A stretch of 64,000 bases of DNA from Prostheceraeus crozeri (Eukaryota > Platyhelminthes > Polycladida > Euryleptidae), in NCBI GenBank assembly GCA_907163375.1, contig CAJQUW010016929.1, positions 186,001 through 250,000 on the forward strand. The letters are read 5' to 3'. Below the pieces are notes generated by a model. The model was given only the letters and a program-made list of their open reading frames with translations. It was not told the DNA's origin and did not search any database. Of the stretch, positions 56,371 to 64,000 are shown one piece after another. The first letter of the stretch is position 1, and every line of letters begins with the position of its first letter. The position numbers were made by a program, and so were the translations under genes.

Positions 56371-56985
56371 TCGGCTTCAACCTGCCATCAAAACCTGCCA
56401 TCAACCTGCCATCAACCTTCCGAATTTAAAGAAAATTTTACGTGTTGAAGATCTCATAAGCGTGTACCATTCATTGATTTCGTCACTGTTTTTGTATGCC
56501 TCACCAGTCTATGGTCGTTTGAATGCTGTACATGCTAAAAAGTTGCAGAATTTTGAATCGAGCTCATCGTATCATATGTGGTCGAAGCTGTAATTGCACT
56601 AAATTTACATCGATCGAATCCCGTTTTGAAATGGCTGCTGTTGACTCTCTGACGAAATGTGAATGTAATTAAGAGCATCCTTTGAATCACTATGTTCAGG
56701 AAAGAATGACTTTTACCACTCATTTCCGTCTTCCAGTCTGCCGCCCTGAGAGAAGAATAAAGACATTTTTCCGTATGCCTGTCAATTGGTCAGCAGTAAA
56801 ATGTCGTAGCCATGTATTTTCTACGTCAGAATGTGCATATCCGTTGTGACTTCACTCCATCGATATGATTTGATGCTTTTTTCCTGAATCTTTTATACAT
56901 ATATCTTCATTTAAATTGTATATGAAACTGTACGTGCACAATATTGGTTTTCAATCTATCAAATAAACGCATTCTATTCTTGAAA
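56370..56985 (+). mobile_element. LINE 3' end (CR1/Jockey-like)
   Basis: The plus strand reads LPNLKKILRVEDLISVYHSL, SSLFLYASPVYGRLNAVHAK and, after a frameshift, NRAHRIICGRSCNCTKFTS, then HFRLPVCRPERRIKTFF and a stop near 56850. This is the thumb-to-end segment of a LINE reverse transcriptase. AATAAA at 56962 may be its own tail signal. The polymerase core is absent. Confidence 0.82.
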
Positions 56986-57229
56986 GCGCTCCTGACAGCT
57001 CTAGCTTGCATATAAAAGTTCTAGGGTAATTCTGCGATTTTATCTTTGATGATCAAGTACGCCCAACAAGGAATATCCTTCCTAAATTGAAATGGTATCG
57101 ATTAATTATCATTGGGCGATGAGCTTGAGTTAGCCTTCTTTTGTTGAATTATTTTAAAAAGAAATATTGAGATCAAGCAGCAAGAAGTTCGAGTAGTAGT
57201 TATGTACAATCATAGTCTTTATCGTATAT

Positions 57230-57325
57230 AGAAATCCGACTTATCGCTCATGTTTATGTTGATGAGACTAGAATGGACAACAGCCGTGTTTGTTAATGGT
57301 CATTTTAGCTGTTCGATAAGACACC
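57230..57325 (+). repeat. Dispersed ~100-bp repeat, copy 2 of 2
   Basis: Matches 17592-17694 (AGAAATCCGACTT, GAGACTAGAATGGACAACAG), about 75-80% alike. Confidence 0.55.
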
Positions 57326-57569
57326 TACATGTATCTAAATCAATGTTGCTAAAGACCTTGAAAATAATCAAATTGCTGAGATCTACCATAGCTACGACAT
57401 GTTGTAGTTATTTTATCAAAATTATTTTATTTTGAAAGCTAAACGATAACAACAGTGACTTTTTACCAAGTAGATTGAGAAGGTACCGGAGACGCTAGGC
57501 ATTGTCAGCCGCTGGAAGCCGCCATAATGTAGGCATCGTTGTCATCATGGAAGCGCAATGGTGATGTCT

Positions 57570-58400
57570 AGGCCCAATCAAAAATTGAATTGTGAAAAAT
57601 TTATTGCAATTATTTGTTTGCAATCAATTGATTGTTCAGCTGATGCAATTACAATTGGGCCTAATTGATTTTGGAGGATGAAATTATTGCAATTATTTTC
57701 GTGACACATTTACCTAACTATGGTTATGACAAGCAACTAATGCTTTGTCCAACTAAGAAAATCACACGAACACACGACATAATGTCTTAAAGAGCTAGTA
57801 CATACTGTAGTTTGTTTTTGGAAGTACATAACAGAAAGCACAGTTCATATTTCACAGCTTGTCCTGAGTTTGAACTCTGAGACTAACAGCAGGTGTAGTC
57901 ATTTATGGTCTATCTGACAAGCAACCCATCTTAAGTGTCATCTGGGTTTATTTATCTTCTCTTCAGTCGGTTCGTAATAAATCTTTCATATCACAGTACG
58001 TATAAAATGATGTGTCCTAACATTATTAAGCGCTTTTATGATATGACGATAACGTTACTAGGCTATGCGTTTAAATATCCACTTGATTTCAAGTTTACAT
58101 AATCTTCAATTTAGAATGTGACCAATGTGCATATGAACAAACCAATCTATATATGAAGAATGAGCATGATAGATATAAATGATCAGCCTATTCAGTATAC
58201 CCAACTGCAGTGGCTGACAGGAGGTTCTTGATTGCACAGGATAAAGATGAGGTCAACGTCAGCGATATAAGAACCTAACTCCGAAAATAATTGTAATTAA
58301 TTGCAAAAATTGATTGTAGCGTATCACCAATTAAAAATAATTGATTTCTTCCAGCACAATTATTGCAAGCATTCCAATTAATTGTTGATGGCCCCTGGTC
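57570..58400. repeat. Segment with AATTG-rich, weakly inverted ends
   Basis: The ends AGGCCCAATCAAAAATTGAA (57571) and the reverse of CAATTAATTGTTGATGGCCC (58375) are roughly inverted. Both are followed by runs of AATTGCAAT. It could be an ~830-bp MITE, but no target duplication was seen. Confidence 0.3.
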
Positions 58401-58638
58401 AAGTCCGTTTAAGTCTTTTTTATCATAATGTTGGATTTCTAGGAATACATATATTTTCGTTACAGCTAAAGAAAATGGAAATGACCCACAACAGCTATTT
58501 ATTTCCCACTCGATGAATCATTAAATATACTTTGCTCGTCAGGCGCCCATCCTTATTTTCATTATTTCGACATTCATTATTTTCATTCATTTCGACATTT
58601 ATCATTACCGAAGACATAAATGCAGCAAATTTGACAAT

Positions 58639-58646
58639 AAAAAAAA
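58639..58646 (-). terminator. Pol III terminator of tRNA-Glu
   Basis: A run of eight A on the plus strand gives T8 on the tRNA strand, three bases beyond the mature 3' end. Confidence 0.8.
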
Positions 58647-58649
58647 TAG

Positions 58650-58721
58650 TTCCCACACCGGGAGTCGAACCCGGGCCGCCTGGGTGAGAGCCAGGAATCC
58701 TAACCGCTAGACCATATGGGA
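58650..58721 (-). tRNA. tRNA-Glu (anticodon CTC)
   Basis: A 72-base cloverleaf on the minus strand. The acceptor stem TCCCATA pairs with TGTGGGA. The A box is TGGTCTAGCGG, the anticodon arm CCTGGCTCTCACCCAGG has CTC in the loop, and the B box is GGTTCGACTCC. It closely follows the standard animal nuclear tRNA-Glu sequence, with T-run termination downstream and no intron. It appears functional. It stands alone with no other tRNA nearby. Confidence 0.96.
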
Positions 58722-59322
58722 GACACTTCTTGCGTTTGGTCTGTCAGTTGAAAATTCTAATCGAAGTATGAAAACTGAATGACAGTGCAAACAATGACAG
58801 CACGATACAATAGAATTCATTGATAAGAGAACTTCAATCACAGATTTCTCGTCATGATTATGACGTCATTATGAAGGCATGCCGGTGCATCGAAGGCAGC
58901 GAGGATTTTAAAAAGTCACATTGAGGGACTTGTAAGAAAATGGCCGAAAAAATAAGCTGTTTCGCATTATATGTAGATTGCTCTGTGCTTTGTTAATTAA
59001 GTCTTCAAAATCTGGAAGGTGCGGCCTGTCTTTATTGCGCTAAGGCCTCAAATTAAATACAGATTTGGCTAAAAAATAAAGTATCAGGAAAACTGAAAGA
59101 GAACGCTCGCTGCTGGATGTGACATTTTCGTGACCGACCTGCTTTTATGAATGACAATTTTGTAAAGCCATTTCATACAATGATATGTGTGATGATGTTG
59201 TCTGATGATGTTGTATTAGTGAATACAATTCCGGCATTAGAAATTCACTATGAGATTCCGAAATTCTGATGTCGCAGGAATTGAGACTTCATGGCCTAAA
59301 ATGATATATTGCGAACTTGAAT
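58722..59322. other. No gene recognised
   Basis: One TGACGTCATTATGA at 58860; no frame of note. Confidence 0.3.
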
Positions 59323-59993
59323 AATTTTATAAATGAAGAGCCACAAAATTCATAAAGATCCATTATCGCGAGGCCTTTCGTCCAATATCAACGGGTACAA
59401 ACTTTGGACGGAAACAAATCTTAGTTTCAAGCTTAGATATAAAATTTGAATCATTCATAACAGATACTTGGGAAAATATAGAATAGAATAGAATAGAGAT
59501 ATTCTTACATGTGAACACATAGAAATCAAAGCATAGCAATACTGTAAGACATAAACTATACATCCTAGTACTCATAGAATGCATAAAAATAAAAAAAGGA
59601 AGAAATCTACCATGGAAGAAAAGCAGAATAGCGATAGAATCCTTTTGAGCACAAAGATCTGGATTCCTTCGCTTGATGAAGATGGCCTCTATGATTGAAA
59701 GGAGGTCATACCGCGCGCACTTGTTTATCACGGAAGACCTTCTCCTGTCATCAGTACCAGGGTGTATAGTTTATGTCTTACAGTATTGCTGTGCCTTGCT
59801 TTCTACATGTTCAATGCATAAGGATATCTTTATATTTTCACAAGCATCTGTTATGAATGATTCAAATTTCATGCATATTTAGGTTTGAATCTAAGATTTG
59901 TTTCTGTCCAAAGTTAGCACCCGTCGAGTTTGGACGAAAGTTCTCCTGCTAATAGATCTTAATGAATTTTGTAGCTCTTCTCATTAATAAAAT
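59323..59993 (-). mobile_element. Penelope-like element PLE-4, palindromic, mostly tail
   Basis: Inverted arms 59323-59572 and 59753-59993 (about 80% alike) share CTTTCGTCCAA, ACAAATCTTAG and a long GCAATACTGTAAGACATAAA core. Between them the minus strand encodes KCARYDLLSIIEAIFIKRRN, then PDLCAQKDS, resembling the last residues of a PLE GIY-YIG endonuclease. The design is that of PLE-1: a short coding end, a sense 3' tail on the left, an inverted tail on the right. Confidence 0.7.
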
Positions 59994-62400
59994 GTAAAAT
60001 ATAAAATAAGAATTCATTTTTTAAAAAACTTAAGTAATCTCTTCTCGTCAATGAAAGATCCAATCTAACCTAATTTTTTCTACATCAAGATAAGGCATGG
60101 GCTATTTTCTGATATACTCGCAGGCTATTTCTCTATCATAAGAATTCATGTTATTGAAATGATATGCTCAAAACCAGTAGCAAGGAGCCCACAGAGTTGC
60201 AAAATGCTCTTGAATTGCTGTATGCTTCACATCCTTTTCTCTCCATATTAGCTGTGATGAAGATATAAGACAGAATGAATTGATTATGATTAAATTAATA
60301 CTGTTGAATATCAAGTTCGTCGAAAATCACACATTGGGTGCATCGGCCCAAGATCCGCAGCGAAACAGAATCAATCACTGAACAGGTACACCACCCACAA
60401 CCACAATTCTTAGTTTAAAGATGCGCTCGTCAGTCAATCAATCAATCAATGTATTATCATGTAATGTTTTGTACGTTTTTCACATTTCTATTTGGTACTT
60501 TTCTAGAGCTTCAACATTTTCATTTGCATATGCTGTAGTTGTCGATTTCAGACTTCCATGCTCTCACGAGAAATGCAATTGTGAAGTCTTTGCCAGTTCT
60601 CTGTTCTCTACGTTAGTTGCTAATTTCATTTTTAGTTTGCATTTGAAGCTTTTTGAAGAGAAAAGGTTTTCTTAACCTCTCCGACAACAATATATTTAAT
60701 TATTACAACAATATTTATGATGCGAAGCAGCAGGGCAAAACAAAGTAATCATAATTTACGCCATGTTGATTATCTAAGTATCAAGAACTTTAGATACTGA
60801 GTAGCCTAACAGCATTCATTGACAGACATTGTCAGACAAACACATCGTCAGATTTGCTCTTTCCCTGGGTAGTGGTCTTGTAATGAAACTCGTAAAAACT
60901 TTTGATGAAAACAGACTAGAAAAATAGCTTTTAATATTCTGTAAAATACTATTATTATAGAATTTATATCTTCATGATTTTATTTTCTTCATCGGACAAT
61001 TTCTAGAAAGCGTCATTGCAACTTGAGTTTGACGGAAATAAATCCGACACATGAAAATCGCACAAATGATCTTTAGTTTTCTAATTTGGAGCGCATTTTG
61101 AATATGAATTGAATAAAGCATGACAATAACAATTGCAAATACTTTGAAGAAATCTGTGGAGGCAGCAACCAATTCATTTCCTATCGCTTTCTGTATTTGC
61201 AAACAATGGACTGACGTTGACAATTGACCGGAGCAGATAAAAGTCCTAAAATTTGTACTTTTTATCTTTTCTCAGACAGGATTTTCACTGTTCCGTGCAC
61301 TTCTTTGTTCATTCTGTTAATCAGATGTCTTTTGTTTTAATTCACTCAGAAATCAAAACAGTTTCGTGATTGTTGTGAGTCCATCACAGAGTAGCCGTTT
61401 CTTTTAGGTATTGATAAAACTACAAAATTCATCACACGATCTGTTCAATAGACTTGACGTGACATACTGCCATAGAAGTCATGCTGATTTGAGGACAACT
61501 CTCAACTGCAACAACTGATGATCAGTCACAAATGTATTGTCTTTTACAGGAAGAGTTTGAAAGGACGAAAACTCTCATAAGAAACAAAATAAGAAAATCT
61601 CCTTTCATGAAAATCATTCAATAGAATATTGTTTATGACCCGTAGAGGAAAGCCGTGATTTCCTGGTCTCAAAGAATGTGAATTACAACAACACTTCAAA
61701 GTAGTCTGTATAGGTGCGAAACATAGAAATCCTTTTGCATTTGTTGAAGTTAGGAGGCTAGAAACAAAGTGTCATTTCAGCCATACACCAACGTTTTCCA
61801 GACTTTAATTGAAATTAATTGTGCTTTTGAAAAATTCGTGGCTTTTAAATTAAGTCGGTGCATTGAAAATTACCCGATTAAGTGACTTTTCCATAAGGGA
61901 AAAATAAGAATAATCGCGAGCTATTATGAAATGCCTTAATAAGGAAACAAGTTTTGATGTATTCTTTTACGACCGTGCAGCGACCTAATATAGTTTTCAC
62001 TATACATGTCCTATTTTCACTATGCAGAATTAAGCATTACGACCACCATTCATAGGCGCGCAGATGAATCTAATTCTGTGATTACGGCAGAACAAAGGCT
62101 ACAAGGCTACACAATGTCAAAATTCGGTTAGGACAATCAAAAACAACACATACAAATGAAGAAAGGATAATAAGAAGAGAAGGGGAAACACTGAAGGACC
62201 ACGAGCTGTTAATTTCAATAATAACTCGATGAAATTGCCATCACTTATGAAGCTGTATGACCACGGTTGTTTCTCCCCTTTGAATCTCCAAAAAGTCTCT
62301 ATAATGATCTTCCTCTTCCACTAACACTTTGTGCCAAGGACTTCAATAAGTTAATTCCATTATATGTTCATTATATGAATTGAAAAATCAAGTATTTTAT
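59994..62400. other. No gene recognised
   Basis: (AATC)n of four units at 60434. At 62060 a 21-base word is identical to 2378-2398 in the LINE at the window start, so a small LINE scrap may lie there. Otherwise nothing is recognised. Confidence 0.35.
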
Positions 62401-62830
62401 GGTCTTATATATACGTATAGTACATAACAACAATTAATTTCGGATATTTTCCACAGCCATTCTCAAGTAAAAAGAAATATACTGAACCAAACTAAAAACA
62501 CAAGATTTAAAAACTGGTGAAAGAGAACTGTTTAGTTCCCGCATTAAAATAGGAACGTCAAGTGACAATTTCAATGTGCAATAATGAAACTAATGTATTT
62601 AGTGAAACTCTCCGCATATTGTCTAGTGAACACTTGTTCGTCAAGCGGCTGTTACGTAATCCCGAAGACAGAAAACCAATGCTATACCACTCCCACCACC
62701 CAAACCATTGGTGATATGACGTTATATGATTGCCGACACATTTTTTAAGATTTTTCCTCACTATCAGGAAATGTATCGGCATTTTTATGATAAAACAGTA
62801 ACTTTCAAAAGGTTTCATTTTCATGACACA
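62400..62830 (-). mobile_element. Possible PLE tail (weak)
   Basis: On the minus strand, CTTGAGAATGGCTGTGGAAA then ATCCGAAAT recalls the PLE tail hairpin (CTGAAGA, stem, GAAA). An open frame lies upstream (62558-62824) but lacks GIY-YIG features. Only the tail resemblance supports the call. Confidence 0.25.
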
Positions 62831-63297
62831 AATTTGAAGTTTGAATGGGATTAGTAAAAAGAATTAAACAATGTTCTCCTATGTGAATTATGACACATGC
62901 TCAAAATATTTTTCTCTCCAATTTCTTATAATTAAGAAAACAGATAAACGTGAATTCTTCATAATTTAAATCATGTTTCCTCTACCATGTTCTGCATCAA
63001 TCTGAATTTGTATTCAATCGAATTTGCACATTTCGGTGTACCGGCCAGAGAACCGGTGCAGTGCGTAATGCCCTGCTTATAGCACATTTCAGATGCTCTT
63101 ATTACACTGTGCAAGCTACAAACACAATCTAGCTTGCAGATTAAATACAACACAATAAAGTTACAGACAAAAGTAACGGCTTACATTTCCTTTTGGCATT
63201 TACAAGTTGAACAGAAAGCTCCGAAAAATAACTTCATGTAATTTTGTGATTAATTCATTTCAACCGATCAGATACAGCGTCTCTAATTAATAGAATG
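62831..63297. other. No gene recognised
   Basis: No repeat border or frame of note. Confidence 0.3.
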
Positions 63298-63366
63298 TGA
63301 CGTCACCAATAAATGAAATTTGACGTCACCAGTTAAGGAAATGTGACGTCACCAATAAATCTGACA
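63298..63366. promoter_or_regulatory. Three CRE-like TGACGTCACC sites at 23-bp spacing
   Basis: TGACGTCACC at 63298, 63321 and 63344, followed by AATAAATG, AGTTAAGG and AATAAATC. The period equals that of the pair at 52557. Possible CREB/ATF-bound array or a small satellite; the target gene may lie beyond the window. Confidence 0.5.
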
Positions 63367-63845
63367 TTGACGGGTATTTTTATGAAGATTTTCCGGGAAG
63401 TTCGTTGTTAACTGCGTTGTTATTAAACAGTCCACTATTCATAGTGCACCAAAATTGCAATCAAAGTGTCGAAGTCTGACCTTGCCAATCACCAAGCCTT
63501 TATTGAGGATTTCTATCACTGAACTGTCGTGACATTTGACCTGCTTCTCGACGGGAAAGGTGTAATTAATGGACAAATTTTATGAAATTGGTCATCAGAG
63601 ATTTGAAGGGCTAAAACAATCCCATGAATCGGAACATAGATCTTTTGTTTGCTGGCTGAAGTAAACAACTGATTTGATGCACCTTTGCGGGTTAAGAAGT
63701 CCTATGGGGAATGTCACCAATTGACTTGTTAAAACTTTCACTTCATATCTAAAGCAAAGAGCCTTCGATGTCGTGCTTTCTCACGACTTTTAGTCGCCAG
63801 CAGGTAAATTCCGCAATATGTTCATTATTCATATAAATGGACACC

Positions 63846-63936
63846 GGAAATTCTTCAGGGATTACTTACAAAAAATGAAAGCAAAGTCTCAGATTTTGCG
63901 TTATGATGGTTGGTAAGTAATCCCTGAAGAATTTCC
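63846..63936. repeat. Perfect 24-bp inverted repeat, 43-bp loop
   Basis: GGAAATTCTTCAGGGATTAC (first 20) at 63846-63869 is exactly complementary to 63913-63936. Size is compatible with a small hairpin RNA or the end of a MITE. Confidence 0.75.
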
Positions 63937-64000
63937 ATTTATTACTTCTGTAAAATATATTATAAATTGGCGTTTTTTGATCGATAAATTGCTTCATTTA

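Noticed and set aside
1-64000. CRISPR arrays, bacterial operons, LTR retroelements
   Set aside because: No regularly spaced identical repeats with unique spacers, no ribosome-binding-site-led gene rows, and no gag/pol/integrase or long terminal direct repeats were seen.

Overview
The window is eukaryotic nuclear DNA, most likely from an invertebrate animal. It is AT-rich and gene-poor, has a spliced gene with GT...AG borders, an intronless methyltransferase-like gene and a Pol III tRNA gene, and is crowded with Penelope-like elements (PLEs), CR1/Jockey-type LINE pieces, mariner/Tc1 and hAT transposons and MITEs. Nothing looks bacterial or organellar. The 8-mer TAGGCCTA occurs at least nine times, as in some marine invertebrates, but I cannot name the species. 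I saw no LTR retroelement, retrovirus or Polinton.

Three host genes are supported. A METTL24-like single-pass methyltransferase lies at 10492-11415 (minus strand, intronless). A complete two-exon cholinesterase/carboxylesterase-type secreted esterase lies at 29516-34038 (plus strand), with catalytic Ser209, Glu335 and His462 and three conserved disulfide pairs. A tRNA-Glu (anticodon CTC) lies at 58650-58721 (minus strand). No operon-like linkage exists; the genes stand apart in repeat sea.

Layout: 0.7-5.9 kb is a nested stack. A decayed LINE is cut by a PLE and by an unclassified coding-like repeat; beside it a mariner-like transposase fragment is cut by a second PLE with a 13-bp target duplication; a further LINE piece follows. 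7.0-9.5 kb has a hAT-like element carrying a BED zinc finger and two inverted copies of an ~830-bp MITE (CATAGAG ends). 10.5-17.4 kb has the methyltransferase, a LINE piece, and a 2.07-kb mariner inserted in a (TA)n tract and itself hit by a palindromic insert. 19.4-24.4 kb is bounded by ~545-bp inverted repeats and contains a third PLE. 29.5-34.0 kb is the esterase. 34.7-43.3 kb has a second mariner, a hAT copy with a perfect 8-bp target duplication, two satellite-like arrays, a 2.85-kb foldback with a MITE in one arm, and a LINE tail. 45.3-45.9 kb is a ~99% identical 246-bp-arm palindrome. 46.7-64 kb holds LINE pieces, a GGGGCAC-rich element, a 60-bp tandem array with tRNA-like boxes, CRE-like tandem repeats, tRNA-Glu, a fourth PLE and a terminal hairpin.

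The strongest theme is inverted repetition. Three of the four clear PLE insertions have their 3' untranslated tail repeated in inverted orientation at the other end, with candidate hammerhead-ribozyme cores in the tails. Several other palindromes (foldback, 246-bp palindrome, smaller snapback elements) are not explained by families I can name.
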